Positions 36,001 through 45,688 are shown, counted from the first letter of the stretch. The stretch: DNA of 57,363 bases from JAAFIP01 sp043778205 (GCA_043778205.1 JAYWGO010000117.1:1-57363); one strand, 5' to 3'. Notes: generated from the sequence alone by a model not told the origin. Program-made: numbers and translations.

Positions 36001-36879
36001 TCAGATCGACTTCGCTAGCGCTTCAGGCAGCAGCCATCCTTGCAATGCACGCTTTAGCAGTACACATGACAGCTGACGCTTGGTCGCCTCGCTATGGGTT
36101 AAATCAGCAATAGGGTCGAGCTCTTTGCGCAGCGCATCCACAGCTTGGTCAATGCTCGCTTGCGTCAGCGCTTGCCCCTGCAAAATTTGCTCTGCTTGCA
36201 TAGAGCGCACAGGGGTACTGCCAATCCCTAACCATGCCAAACGTATTTGTTCAACAGTGCCACTTTGCACCATTGCAGCGACAGCCAACCCAACTATTGC
36301 ATAGTCACCATGGCGGCGGGCCAGCTCGGTAAAGCTAAATTTTTGTGTTGCCAGAGCTACAGGAATTTCGCAGGCCACAATCATCTCGTCAGCAGCCAGC
36401 GCTGTGGTGTACAGCCCAGTAAAAAAGTCGTCTGCAGCAATGCGCCGCTCGGTAATTAAGTTGCGTACAACCACCACACCACCTAACGCAAGCAAGCAAG
36501 CAGGCCATTCAGCCGCAGGGTCACCATAAGCAATAGCGCCGCCAAAGGTGCCAAGATTGCGTATGGCGCGGTGCGCAATGTGCGGCGCAGCAGCGCAGAG
36601 CAGGGGCGCATGCAGGGCTACTAGCGCAGAATCTTCAATTTGTGTATGCGTAACCAGAGCACCTATACGCAAGCAATTGCCATGCAAACTAAGCCCTTTG
36701 AGTTCTGCTACTGACTGCAAGTCAATCAATAGCGCAGGCTCAGACAAGCGCATGTTCAGTGTGGCCAGAAGCGTTTGGCCACCGGCAAGTAGGCGTGCCT
36801 CGTCGCCGTGCTCTGCAAGTAATTGCAAAACTTCGGCTAGGCGCTTGGGTCGGGCATAAGAAAAAGCGGCTGCTTTCAT
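36001..36879 (-). CDS. FAD-binding middle subunit of molybdenum hydroxylase
   Basis: 292 residues. FAD-contact motifs are AGGQTLLATLNMRL and LGTFGGAIAYGDPAAEWPA. It is the medium (CoxM-type) subunit that accepts electrons from the [2Fe-2S] clusters. Between the CoxG-like gene and the small subunit in one transcription unit. Confidence 0.92.
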   Translation of the reverse strand: MKAAAFSYARPKRLAEVLQLLAEHGDEARLLAGGQTLLATLNMRLSEPALLIDLQSVAELKGLSLHGNCLRIGALVTHTQIEDSALVALHAPLLCAAAPHIAHRAIRNLGTFGGAIAYGDPAAEWPACLLALGGVVVVRNLITERRIAADDFFTGLYTTALAADEMIVACEIPVALATQKFSFTELARRHGDYAIVGLAVAAMVQSGTVEQIRLAWLGIGSTPVRSMQAEQILQGQALTQASIDQAVDALRKELDPIADLTHSEATKRQLSCVLLKRALQGWLLPEALAKSI

Positions 36880-36918
36880 AGCTAGTGTCCTATTGGAATA
36901 CAGTAATTTTCAATCTCT

Positions 36919-37551
36919 TCAACGCAACCAGTGCGCACCCATCCACACACCTAAGCTGGTAGCAGCCACGCCAGCACAGAACCATAGTAGCCTAGGCACT
37001 TCTCGCTCGGCCCAATGCCCCGAACCTATCGCTTCAGGTGCGTTAACCGCCGCGCTGCTACGCTGTCCATCGCTAATCTGCAATCCAGCGTCAGCGGGGA
37101 TCGCCACCAAGTCACCCGTAAGATGCGCTTTGAAGTTATTAAAAAATTTATTGGCTAGCTGGCCTGCAGAAGCATCCATCAGGCGCCCGCCAATCTGCCC
37201 TAATTTACCTGCCACAGAGGCCTGCGCGGTATATGCCAACTGCGTACCGCCTTCTACAGCAGTCAATGTAATGACCGAACTGCCGCGCGCAAAGCCTGCG
37301 CTGCCGCCCGATCCTTCAAAGTTCAGTGTGTAGCCTTGCAGCGGGCGAATGTCAGTCATTTTTACTTTGCCTGCAAAACGTGCGCGTACAGGGCCCATAC
37401 GCAGCAGCACACGAGCGTGCATTTCTTCGGCAGATATTTGCTGCACCTCTTCGCAACCCGGAATACATTGGCGAAGCACCTGTGGATCGTTCAGTCCTTG
37501 CCAGACTTGGTCTGGTGGTGCGGGTATGGTGACGCTACCGTGTAGTTCCAT
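36919..37551 (-). CDS. CoxG-like SRPBCC protein with C-terminal membrane anchor
   Basis: 210 residues. Residues 1-145 are an SRPBCC/START-like domain (MELHGSVTIPAPPDQVWQGL is the CoxG signature). A C-terminal hydrophobic helix (LLWFCAGVAATSLGVWMG) suggests membrane anchoring. CoxG proteins recruit molybdenum hydroxylases to the membrane or assist their assembly. It is the first gene of the coxG-coxM-coxS-coxL-like run and divergent from the TetR gene. Confidence 0.87.
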   Translation of the reverse strand: MELHGSVTIPAPPDQVWQGLNDPQVLRQCIPGCEEVQQISAEEMHARVLLRMGPVRARFAGKVKMTDIRPLQGYTLNFEGSGGSAGFARGSSVITLTAVEGGTQLAYTAQASVAGKLGQIGGRLMDASAGQLANKFFNNFKAHLTGDLVAIPADAGLQISDGQRSSAAVNAPEAIGSGHWAEREVPRLLWFCAGVAATSLGVWMGAHWLR

Positions 37552-37691
37552 ATCGGGTACCTTGTCTTAAAAATAAGAGTTTGCAGTTTGCTTGGGCTTA
37601 TACAGGTTGCTTTGCGCAGCACGGGTTTCCCCGAATACCGCATTATTGACCAAGCGTTAAATTACTATCCTGACTATTTACCAACTGTTCA

Positions 37692-38462
37692 ATGTCTTCC
37701 ATCCGGAAAAACCCTGCTAACGCAGCCAAGATACCGCTTACAGGTTTGTCTGTGCGCCGCCGACTTACGCCTGCTGACCGGGAGCGGCAGATTGTGGACG
37801 GTGCAGTAGCGTTTTTTTCAGAACATGGTTTGGGCGGTCAACTGCGCGACTTGGCCCAGCAGCTGGGTATTACACATACCTTGCTTTACCACTACTTTCC
37901 AACTAAGCAAGCCCTCATAGAACGGGTATACACAGAAATGTTCGCTGGGCGTTGGAACCCGCTGTGGGAAGCGTTGCTGGACGACATAAACTTGAGCACC
38001 GAGGTTAAATTCACACGTTTTTACAACGAATATGCCGGTGTCATACTCAATTCGAATTGGGTAAGAATTTTTGTTTTTTCAGGGCTGAGTGATCGCTACA
38101 TTACCGACAAATACTTTTCCATGTTGCGAGAAAAGTTGTTTCCCCGTTTGGTACGCGAGACACGCAAGTACCGAGGCATTAGCAGCCGTGCAAAACCCAG
38201 CGATCGAGAGTTAGAGTTGCTCATGGGCCTGCATGGCAGTATTTTTTATATGGGTATGCGCCGCTGGATTTACGGACAAACGCTTTACAGCGCCAAAACA
38301 CAGGCTGCTGACGAAGGCTATATTCATGACCAAGTACGGGCCTACTTGGTATCCACCAGCATTGTTTTAGACAGCAATAAAATGAATTCAAACTTTAGCG
38401 ACCCCATACGCGGCGCTTTACCCACCAAAACGAAGGAGCACCTTGCATGGCCCTTGCACTAA
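37692..38462 (+). CDS. TetR-family transcriptional regulator
   Basis: 256 residues. The helix-turn-helix at about 28-75 contains LRDLAQQLGITHTLLYHYFPT. The long C-terminal effector domain is not recognised. It is divergent from the molybdenum hydroxylase genes and overlaps the VOC gene by 16 bp, so it probably controls both directions. The 140-bp divergent gap holds no dyad I can call with confidence. Confidence 0.88.
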   Translation: MSSIRKNPANAAKIPLTGLSVRRRLTPADRERQIVDGAVAFFSEHGLGGQLRDLAQQLGITHTLLYHYFPTKQALIERVYTEMFAGRWNPLWEALLDDINLSTEVKFTRFYNEYAGVILNSNWVRIFVFSGLSDRYITDKYFSMLREKLFPRLVRETRKYRGISSRAKPSDRELELLMGLHGSIFYMGMRRWIYGQTLYSAKTQAADEGYIHDQVRAYLVSTSIVLDSNKMNSNFSDPIRGALPTKTKEHLAWPLH

Positions 38463-38914
38463 ACCATTACTCCATTCGCACCACAGACCTCGCTGCAACA
38501 CGCGATTTCTATACCCAAGTCCTAGGCTTGTCTGATGGGCCAAGACCACCGTTTCCGTTTCCAGGTATTTGGATGTACAACGGCAGCCACGACCAGGTAG
38601 CCAATGCGGTGGTGCATATCATCGGTATGGATAAAAATGATCCCGAGGGCTTAAAACAGTACCTGGGCGACAGAGATGTATCGACTCTACACGGCACAGG
38701 TGCTGTAGACCACATCGCTTTTTTTGCTACTGGCTTAGCAGACATGTTGGTGCACCTTGGAACTATTGGCGTGCCGTACCGTGAACGCACAACTCCTTCT
38801 GTCGGGCTGCACCAGTTGTTTTTAGACGACCCCTGCGGCTTGGTAGTAGAGCTCAATTACCCGCAGGCAGAAAAAGCTGCTGTGGACGCTAAGCTAGGCA
38901 ATACCGGTAATTAA
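38447..38914 (+). CDS. VOC-family (glyoxalase/dioxygenase-fold) protein
   Basis: 155 residues in one VOC unit. Metal-ligand candidates are H7 (LNHYSIRTTDL), the VDHIAFF histidine and the E of GLVVELNYP. Ring-cleavage dioxygenase, isomerase or lactoylglutathione lyase-like functions are all possible. GAAGGAG (38431-38437) is the ribosome site. It ends sharing TAATG with the monooxygenase start, so it probably acts in the same pathway. Confidence 0.83.
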   Translation: MALALNHYSIRTTDLAATRDFYTQVLGLSDGPRPPFPFPGIWMYNGSHDQVANAVVHIIGMDKNDPEGLKQYLGDRDVSTLHGTGAVDHIAFFATGLADMLVHLGTIGVPYRERTTPSVGLHQLFLDDPCGLVVELNYPQAEKAAVDAKLGNTGN

Positions 38915-40143
38915 TGACACAGATTATTGTTATCGGTGGTTCGCTAGGGGGCTTGTTGGTTGCCAACATGCTGCTGCGTGCTGGCCATGACGTAAAAATA
39001 CTAGAGAAAGCCGCCTCGTCTTTGGATGGCCGTGGAGCAGGCATTGTGACCCACAAGCCACTCATCACTGCGTTAGAGCGGTGCGGCATTAATTTAGATG
39101 CGTCTCTGGGCGTGGCTGTACAAGAGCGGGTTGTTTTAGGGCAGGATGGTCAGGCAGTTGCCGCCGCTACCTTGCCACAAGTACTTACCTCCTGGAGCCG
39201 CTTGTACGCCATACTTTTGTCTGCTTTCGACAAGCAGCGCTATATCCACGGTGTCACGGTATCTCGCGTGACACAAGACGAGAGCAGTGCCTGCGTGTAC
39301 TGTGAAGATGGTCGAATTTTTAACGCTGATGTAGTACTCGCTTCTGACGGCATACGCTCTACAGTGCGCACACAGTTGTTGCCCGATGCGCAGGCTCAAT
39401 ACGCAGGCTATGTTGCTTGGCGCGGTGTATGTGATGAGCAGGTTTTGTCTCAGCGTACATTGTCTAGTATGTTTGGCAAATTCGGTTTTGGTTTACCACA
39501 AGGCGAACAGATTATTGGCTATCCTGTTGCTGGCGCTGGCAACGCTATTGCGTTAGGGCAGCGCCGTTATAACTTTGTATGGTACCGCCCCGCCAGCTCT
39601 GGCCAACTCAAAGAGCTCATGACCGACAGTGACGGCCATTTCTATGCTTTAGGCATACCGCCGCATAAAGTGGCTTGGCAGCATCTGTCGGCAGCGCGGC
39701 AAGCTGCAAGCGAACTTTTGGCACCACAATTTGCAGAAATTCTAGAAAAAACAGCGCAACCATTCTTGCAACCCATCTACGACTGTGCCAGCAGCCAGTT
39801 AGCTTTTGGCCGAGTAGCCTTAATGGGCGATGCCGCTTTTGTCGCTCGCCCCCATGTGGGCATGGGCGTAACCAAAGCAGCCCAAGATGCCATGGTGCTG
39901 ACCGACTGTATTGCAGAGCATGGTGCTTGCCCGCAAGCGCTTACAGCATTTGAAGCCTTGCGACTTGCCCCAGGCTTAGCTGTAGTTCAACGTGCAAGAG
40001 CTTTGGGGGCTTATATGCAAGCACAAACGGATACACCTACACTGTCACCAACTTTCGCGCGAGACGCACGCAGCGTGATGCTAGAGACAGCCATTGATCT
40101 ATCGCACCAACCCATTTCTGCCGAAACACAGTTTTCTCACTAA
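38914..40143 (+). CDS. FAD-dependent aromatic hydroxylase, 2,6-dihydroxypyridine 3-monooxygenase-like
   Basis: 409 residues. The Rossmann motif is GGSLGG (8-13), the DG motif is in ASDGIRSTVR, and the GD motif is LMGDAAFVARPH. As I recall, 2,6-dihydroxypyridine 3-monooxygenase of Arthrobacter nicotine degraders shares YAGYVxWRGV, NFxWY, LMTD and GDAAxxxRPH, and all are present here. This suggests hydroxylation of a (hydroxy)pyridine-type ring. The substrate is inferred, not shown. Confidence 0.78.
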   Translation: MTQIIVIGGSLGGLLVANMLLRAGHDVKILEKAASSLDGRGAGIVTHKPLITALERCGINLDASLGVAVQERVVLGQDGQAVAAATLPQVLTSWSRLYAILLSAFDKQRYIHGVTVSRVTQDESSACVYCEDGRIFNADVVLASDGIRSTVRTQLLPDAQAQYAGYVAWRGVCDEQVLSQRTLSSMFGKFGFGLPQGEQIIGYPVAGAGNAIALGQRRYNFVWYRPASSGQLKELMTDSDGHFYALGIPPHKVAWQHLSAARQAASELLAPQFAEILEKTAQPFLQPIYDCASSQLAFGRVALMGDAAFVARPHVGMGVTKAAQDAMVLTDCIAEHGACPQALTAFEALRLAPGLAVVQRARALGAYMQAQTDTPTLSPTFARDARSVMLETAIDLSHQPISAETQFSH

Positions 40144-40176
40144 GAATTTTTACCACCCTACCAATTGGAGATTTTT

Positions 40177-41424
40177 ATGCCCTCAAGTTCCATCACAACT
40201 TACCCTAGCCGCCGCTCAATTATTGTCGGTGGTGCGGCTGTAGCCATAGCACCCGCCATGCTAAACCTGGCCAACGCACAAACCACACCCATCAAAATTG
40301 GCTTCCCAGTACCGCTGACAGGTGCCTTTTCTGCCGAAGCGCAAGACCAAGTCAGGGCGGCTGAAATCGCCATCAAAGAATTTAACGATGCAGGAGGCTT
40401 TAATGGGCGCAAGGCCGAGCTGCTGGTACGTGACGACAAGCTTAACCCAGGCGAAGCCGCAACCCGGACGCTGGAATTGATCGAAAAGGACAAAGTTGAC
40501 TTTGTTGTTGGCTCATTGTCCGCTGCCACTCAACTGTCTATCAACGCCGTTTGCCGCGATCGTAAAATTATTTTTAACTCTATCAGCCAATCAGACGCTA
40601 TCAACGAAGCGAAAGATTGGAGCCTGTACACATTCCATGAAGCCCTGAACCCGCACTTGACCGCAGGGGCTGTAGCACGCTACGCATTCCCCAAGTTCGG
40701 CAAAAAAATCGTCTACCTAACTGCAGACTACGCCTACGGTCACGAAATGGTGCGCGGCTTTCAGCGCGCTGGACAAAGCATAGGCGCACAAACACTGGCC
40801 GATATTCGCCATCCTATTGGTGCAGCAGACTACTCGGCGTTTTTGCCGCGTATTCAGGCACTCAAGCCCGATATATTGGTGCTGTGCAATTTTGGCCGCG
40901 ACTTGGTGAACTCGGCAAAGCAAGTAACTGACTTTGGCATCAAAGCCAACACCAAAGTAATTGCGCCTGTGTTGCTTTACACCGCCCGTCAAGCCGGTGG
41001 CGCTGATGCTTTTGAAGGCATTTTGGGCGGCACATCGTACTACTGGGGCATGGAAGACAAAATTCCAGCAGCCAAAGCCTTTAACGACAAATTCCGCAAA
41101 GCCCACGGTGGCTCTGTGCCATCGGACTACGGCGCACTAGGCTACGCAGGTGTGCGCAGTGTTTTGCAAGCGGTGCTCAACGCCAAAGCTACCGATTCTG
41201 TGCGCGTGAGCATTGCCCTGCGCCAGCTGCGCTATAACTGGTACAAAGGCGAGCAGTTCTACCGCAAGTGCGACCACCAGTCGATTCAATCAGTCGTGAT
41301 TGTAGAATCCAAGTCGAAAAATATGAAAGACAAGTACGATGTGTTCAATGTGCTTTCAATTGAACCAGCCGAAGAAAAAAATCTGCGCACTTGCGAAGAG
41401 ATGGGCCATAAAGTCAGCGCATAA
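40177..41424 (+). CDS. amino-acid/amide-type ABC substrate-binding protein
   Basis: 415 residues. A twin-arginine-like signal (SRRSIIVGGAAVAIAPAML) ends near ANAQ (about 35). The mature protein starts PIKIGFPVPLTGAFSAEA, the peripla_BP_6 fold. GGAG precedes the ATG at 40177; a TTG 12 bp upstream is less likely. It leads directly into livHMGF and is the system's main binding protein. Confidence 0.87.
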   Translation: MPSSSITTYPSRRSIIVGGAAVAIAPAMLNLANAQTTPIKIGFPVPLTGAFSAEAQDQVRAAEIAIKEFNDAGGFNGRKAELLVRDDKLNPGEAATRTLELIEKDKVDFVVGSLSAATQLSINAVCRDRKIIFNSISQSDAINEAKDWSLYTFHEALNPHLTAGAVARYAFPKFGKKIVYLTADYAYGHEMVRGFQRAGQSIGAQTLADIRHPIGAADYSAFLPRIQALKPDILVLCNFGRDLVNSAKQVTDFGIKANTKVIAPVLLYTARQAGGADAFEGILGGTSYYWGMEDKIPAAKAFNDKFRKAHGGSVPSDYGALGYAGVRSVLQAVLNAKATDSVRVSIALRQLRYNWYKGEQFYRKCDHQSIQSVVIVESKSKNMKDKYDVFNVLSIEPAEEKNLRTCEEMGHKVSA

Positions 41425-41488
41425 CTTAATACTAAACCCTGCGCTGCACCGCGTTTAAAAATACTCACCTCCCTACCCGAGCAACTGC

Positions 41489-42373
41489 ATGGCTGACATC
41501 ACACTGCAACTTCTTGCGCTTCAACTCATGACCGGCATCGCACTGGGTGCCGTGTATGCCCTGCTGGCCATCGGTTTGTCGCTGATTTTTGGCATGCTGA
41601 CGGTCGTAAATTTTGCGCATGGTGCATTTTTTATGGTGGGCGCATTTTTTGGCGTTTACGCTATGGGTTTAACTGGCAACTTCTGGTTCAGTTTGTTGTT
41701 AGTGCCCATAGCCACAGGTGCCATAGGTTTGTTATGTGAGCGGTTTTTGGTGCGCCCACTGTACGGACGGGGCATTGACTACCCGTTGCTACTCACGTTC
41801 GGTTTATCGTATGTGTTGATTGAAGCCATGCGGATTATTTTTGGTATCGAAGGCTTACCTAGCTCTACGCCCGCCGAGCTCAAAGGCGCTGTAGATTTAG
41901 GGTTTGGTTTTTTCCCTTTGTACCGGCTGTTTCTGATTGCAGCTACAGCTGTGATTGTTTTAGCTCTGTGGTTTTTCATTGAGAAGACACGTTATGGCCT
42001 GATCATTCGCGCAGGCTCGCGTGACCCCGAAATTGTCAAAGTACTGGGCATCGACATTTCTAAAGTATGGCTACTGGTATTTGGCATTGGCACTGCCATT
42101 GCAGGTTTGTCAGGTCTACTGGCAGCGCCTACCCGGGCCGTGAACCCTGAAATGGGCATTCCCATTTTGGCTGAATCCTTTGTGGTTACCGTGGTTGGCG
42201 GCATGGGTTCTTTACCTGGCGCTGTTATTGCTGGGCTGTTGGTGGGCATTGTGTTTTCCATGACATCGCTGCTTGCACCCGCATATGCCGAAATGTCGAT
42301 CTTTGTCCTCATGGCGGTGGTATTGCTGATTCGCCCACAAGGTTTTTTCGGCAAAGCCGGTTTGATGAGCTGA
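41489..42373 (+). CDS. livH: branched-chain-type ABC permease LivH
   Basis: 294 residues with about eight helices. It carries LivH motifs YALLAIGLSLIFGMLTVVNFAH and GIGTAIAGLSGLLAAPT. It forms the inner-membrane channel with LivM. It lies 64 bp after the binding-protein gene, and 2 bp before livM. Confidence 0.92.
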   Translation: MADITLQLLALQLMTGIALGAVYALLAIGLSLIFGMLTVVNFAHGAFFMVGAFFGVYAMGLTGNFWFSLLLVPIATGAIGLLCERFLVRPLYGRGIDYPLLLTFGLSYVLIEAMRIIFGIEGLPSSTPAELKGAVDLGFGFFPLYRLFLIAATAVIVLALWFFIEKTRYGLIIRAGSRDPEIVKVLGIDISKVWLLVFGIGTAIAGLSGLLAAPTRAVNPEMGIPILAESFVVTVVGGMGSLPGAVIAGLLVGIVFSMTSLLAPAYAEMSIFVLMAVVLLIRPQGFFGKAGLMS

Positions 42374-42375
42374 GC

Positions 42376-43359
42376 ATGCAATCATTTTTAATTTCCGCTA
42401 TTGATCGCATCCGCCAGCACCGGGTGGCTGCAGTTATTTTATTTTTGATGGTGTTTCCGTTCTTAATGCCCTACGAGGCGCTGGCCATCAACATCCTTAT
42501 TTTTGGTTTGTATGCCGTAGGCTTTAACCTTTTGTTTGGTTACACCGGCATGCTGTCGTTCGGCCATGCCGCATTTTTAGGTGTTGGTGGCTATCTTGCA
42601 GGTATTGTTGTGGTGCACGCAGGCTGGCCTTGGTGGGCGGCCATTTGCGTGGGGGTTGCGGCATCGTGCTTGGCGGGCTTGGTCATTGGCTACTTGGCCA
42701 TTCGCACACGCGGCATTTACTTTTCTATGGTGACCCTCGCGTTAGCCCAAATTGTTTACTATATTTTTTATAAATCAGAGCGTTGGACAGGTGGTGAAAA
42801 CGGCCTGCGTGGCGTAAAGGTAGAGACCATTGAATTGCCGGGTATCAGCATTGACTTTATCAACCCGCTAAACAAGTACTATGTTATTTTGTTTTTTGTA
42901 GCGCTAGCACTGTGGTTTGTATCACGTGTGCTCAGCTCACCGTTCGGCGCAGTGATAGAGGCCATCCGCGAGAACGAAAAACGCGCGGCTGCCTGCGGCT
43001 ATAACGTGGCACGCAGCAAGCTGCTGGTGTTTGTGCTGTCTGCTGCCATTTGTGGTTTGGCGGGTGCATTACGCGCCTTGCATTTGTCTATCGTGCCGAT
43101 TGACTCGCTGCACTATCTGCAGTCTGGCCAAGCGGTGATGATGTGCCTGCTAGGCGGTATGGGCACTTTCTTTGGCCCATTTATTGGTGCTGCAGTGTTT
43201 TTATATTTAGAAGATGTGGTTACCAACCTTACGCGCTACTGGATGGGCGTAGTGGGTATTATCTTTATGGTGTTTGTGCTGTTTTTTCCTAAGGGAGTGT
43301 GGGGCACTGTGCTGCAATGGATCACACGTTGGCAACACAGCGCAGGAGGCTCTAAATGA
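42376..43359 (+). CDS. livM: branched-chain-type ABC permease LivM
   Basis: 327 residues with about ten helices. LivM hallmarks are NLLFGYTGMLSFGHAAFLGVG and RENEKRAAACGYNVARSKL. It overlaps livG by 4 bp (ATGA). Confidence 0.92.
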   Translation: MQSFLISAIDRIRQHRVAAVILFLMVFPFLMPYEALAINILIFGLYAVGFNLLFGYTGMLSFGHAAFLGVGGYLAGIVVVHAGWPWWAAICVGVAASCLAGLVIGYLAIRTRGIYFSMVTLALAQIVYYIFYKSERWTGGENGLRGVKVETIELPGISIDFINPLNKYYVILFFVALALWFVSRVLSSPFGAVIEAIRENEKRAAACGYNVARSKLLVFVLSAAICGLAGALRALHLSIVPIDSLHYLQSGQAVMMCLLGGMGTFFGPFIGAAVFLYLEDVVTNLTRYWMGVVGIIFMVFVLFFPKGVWGTVLQWITRWQHSAGGSK

Positions 43360-44102
43360 GCACCACGCCTATCTTAGAGGTCAAAGCAGTTTCACGCTAT
43401 TTTGGTAAATTTCAAGCTCTGCACAACATTACCACCCGCTTTTATGCGGGTGAACTTACCGCCATCATTGGCCCAAACGGTGCGGGTAAAAGCACTTTTT
43501 TCAATGTCATTAGCGGCGGTATACCACCAAGCCAAGGTCAGGTGCTGTTTGAAGGTAATGACACGGCTCAGCTCGCACAGCACGACTATGCCCATGTGGG
43601 TATTGCCAAGAGCTTTCAAATCACGAATGTTTTTAAGCAACTGAGCGCACATGAAAACGTGCGCGTGGCATTGCAGGCACTGACTGCACGCTACCAAATC
43701 ATGCGCGCACGCAGCACCTACGGTGAGCTAAATGATCATGCAGATGCATTACTGGCACGCGTAGGCTTGGTGCATAGCAAACACAAGCTAGCCGGAGACC
43801 TAGCACACGGTCAACAGCGCGCATTAGAGGTTGCCATGGCACTGGCCTGCGAACCTAAACTGTTGCTTATGGACGAGCCCACTGCCGGCATGTCGCCCCA
43901 GGAAACCGTGGTGATGATGAATTTGATTACCCAGTTGGCTACCGAAAGAACCATCATTTTGGTCGAACATAAAATGAAGTTGGTGATGGGCCTGTGCAAG
44001 CGCCTTCTGGTGTTGCACCACGGTGAGCTACTGGCCGAAGGCACGCCTGACGAGATTCGCAGCAACGCGGAAGTCAAGCGGGTGTACCTTGGCCAAAACT
44101 AA
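43356..44102 (+). CDS. livG: branched-chain-type ABC ATPase LivG
   Basis: 248 residues. Walker A is GPNGAGKST, the signature region LAHGQQRALEVAMAL (LSHG type, as in LivG), and Walker B is LLLMDEPTAGMSP. The C-terminal VKRVYLGQN ending is typical of LivG. It is translationally coupled to livM. Confidence 0.92.
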   Translation: MSTTPILEVKAVSRYFGKFQALHNITTRFYAGELTAIIGPNGAGKSTFFNVISGGIPPSQGQVLFEGNDTAQLAQHDYAHVGIAKSFQITNVFKQLSAHENVRVALQALTARYQIMRARSTYGELNDHADALLARVGLVHSKHKLAGDLAHGQQRALEVAMALACEPKLLLMDEPTAGMSPQETVVMMNLITQLATERTIILVEHKMKLVMGLCKRLLVLHHGELLAEGTPDEIRSNAEVKRVYLGQN

Positions 44103-44111
44103 AATCGCACT

Positions 44112-44816
44112 ATGCTTAAAGTAGAACAGCTCAACGCCTGGTACGACCGCAGCCATGTGGTGCAAGGCCTAAATTTTGAAGTCAAAACCGGTGAGATTGT
44201 GACCCTGATGGGCCGCAATGGCGCAGGCAAAACCACCACCCTGCGCACCTTGATGGGCCTGCTAGACAAATGCAGCGGCCGTGTTTTGTTTGATGGCAAA
44301 GATATTTTGCCGTTAAAAACCCACGCACGTTACCACCAAGGTTTGGCCTATGTGCCAGAAGACCGCCGCATAGTGGCTAGCCTGAGCGTGCTAGAGAATT
44401 TGCAATTAGGTTTGATTGCCAGCAGCAGCCGGGGCGACATGGGCGCTATGGTAGACGAGATAGCGCAGACCTTCCCTCGCCTGAAAGAACGCTTGCACCA
44501 AGACGGATCTTCGCTGTCGGGCGGTGAGCAGCAAATGCTGGCCATTGCCCGCGCCATGATGGCCAAGCCACGCATGATTTTGCTGGACGAACCTTCTGAA
44601 GGCATCATGCCAATCTTGGTGGACGAAATGTTTGAACTGTTTGCCAATATGCGCGATAAAGGCATCACTATTTTGCTGGTAGAGCAGAACGTAGAACGGG
44701 CACTGTCGATTTCTAACCGTGCCTACATACTAGACCAAGGCCAGATTGTTCACCACGGTAACGCAGCTGATCTGCTGGCTGATACTGAGATTCAAGAAAA
44801 GTACTGCGCGGTGTAG
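44112..44816 (+). CDS. livF: branched-chain-type ABC ATPase LivF
   Basis: 234 residues. Walker A is GRNGAGKTT, the signature is LSGGEQQMLAIARAM and Walker B is MILLDEPSEGIMP. It completes SBP-HMGF. It ends 6 bp from the convergent PhnE-type permease gene, marking the border of the island. Confidence 0.92.
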   Translation: MLKVEQLNAWYDRSHVVQGLNFEVKTGEIVTLMGRNGAGKTTTLRTLMGLLDKCSGRVLFDGKDILPLKTHARYHQGLAYVPEDRRIVASLSVLENLQLGLIASSSRGDMGAMVDEIAQTFPRLKERLHQDGSSLSGGEQQMLAIARAMMAKPRMILLDEPSEGIMPILVDEMFELFANMRDKGITILLVEQNVERALSISNRAYILDQGQIVHHGNAADLLADTEIQEKYCAV

Positions 44817-44822
44817 TTTGGG

Positions 44823-45686
44823 CTAACGGGTCATGACCCGACGTGACCAATAACTGGCTGCATCGACCAGCGCTACCAGCAAAATCATAGCAATCAAAAT
44901 GCTGCTGGTCTCTTGCATTTGGAACAGCCCCATGTGAAAGGCTAGCATTTGCCCTAGGCCGCCAGCGCCCACCACACCCAACACGGCAGCGGCGCGGATG
45001 TTATTTTCCCAGCGGTACAGCGTGTAGCTGAGCAGCTGCGGCAGCACCTGGGGGAAGGTGGCATACCAAAACACGCGGCCCTCGGGCACACCATGCGTGC
45101 GCAGTGCTGTGGCGGGGCCAAAAGGGGCGTTTTCCAAGCTTTCAGCAAACAAGCGGCCCAGTACGCCCGCAGTGTGCAACGCCAGCGCCAAAGTCCCTGC
45201 AAATGGCCCCAGGCCTGCGCTGATCAGCAGCAGCGATGCCCACACCAGCTCCGGGATGCTGCGCAGTGCGTTGAGCACCAAGCGCGTTACACCGCGCCAG
45301 CGCGCGACATCGCCTGCATGTGCTTTGCTGGCTGGCAAAGCCAACGCCAAGCCCAGCACGGCTGCAATCAAAGTGCCTATTGCACTCATGGCCAAAGTCT
45401 CCAGCGTAGCCCAACCCAGCTTGGCCAGAAATTTCCCACCCATTTCAGGCACCAGCAGTTCGCCTATAAATTTGCCCATCTTGCGCAGCGCCTCAAGGCT
45501 GAAGAACTGCGCCCATTTAAGCTCCAGTGTCCAAAAACTGGCCACTGTCAGGCACACCAGGGCAAAGACAAACCAGCAGGCCTTGCAACGCGCATCAAAC
45601 ATGGGCGGCGGTAAACGAAAACGCTCATTAGCGGCTTGCTGTAACGCCACGCCCGCTTGGGCATCGTTGGGAGCGGAAGGCAGCAT
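44823..45686 (-). CDS. phnE: PhnE-type ABC permease, second copy
   Basis: 287 residues with about six helices. The EAA-like loop reads GVPEGRVFWYATFPQVLPQLL, and YRWENNIRAAAVLGVVGAGG is the PhnE signature. The ATG at 45686 lies 2 bp past the stop of the other permease gene. It probably forms a heterodimeric channel with that permease. Context with senABC suggests a selenium substrate (see findings). Confidence 0.87.
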   Translation of the reverse strand: MLPSAPNDAQAGVALQQAANERFRLPPPMFDARCKACWFVFALVCLTVASFWTLELKWAQFFSLEALRKMGKFIGELLVPEMGGKFLAKLGWATLETLAMSAIGTLIAAVLGLALALPASKAHAGDVARWRGVTRLVLNALRSIPELVWASLLLISAGLGPFAGTLALALHTAGVLGRLFAESLENAPFGPATALRTHGVPEGRVFWYATFPQVLPQLLSYTLYRWENNIRAAAVLGVVGAGGLGQMLAFHMGLFQMQETSSILIAMILLVALVDAASYWSRRVMTR

Positions 45687-45688
45687 AC

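Noticed and set aside
32998..37551. true aerobic carbon monoxide dehydrogenase (coxMSL)
   Set aside because: Subunit layout fits, but the large subunit lacks the AYxCSFR active-site loop, and coxD/E/F maturation genes are missing. A molybdenum hydroxylase for an organic substrate is more likely.
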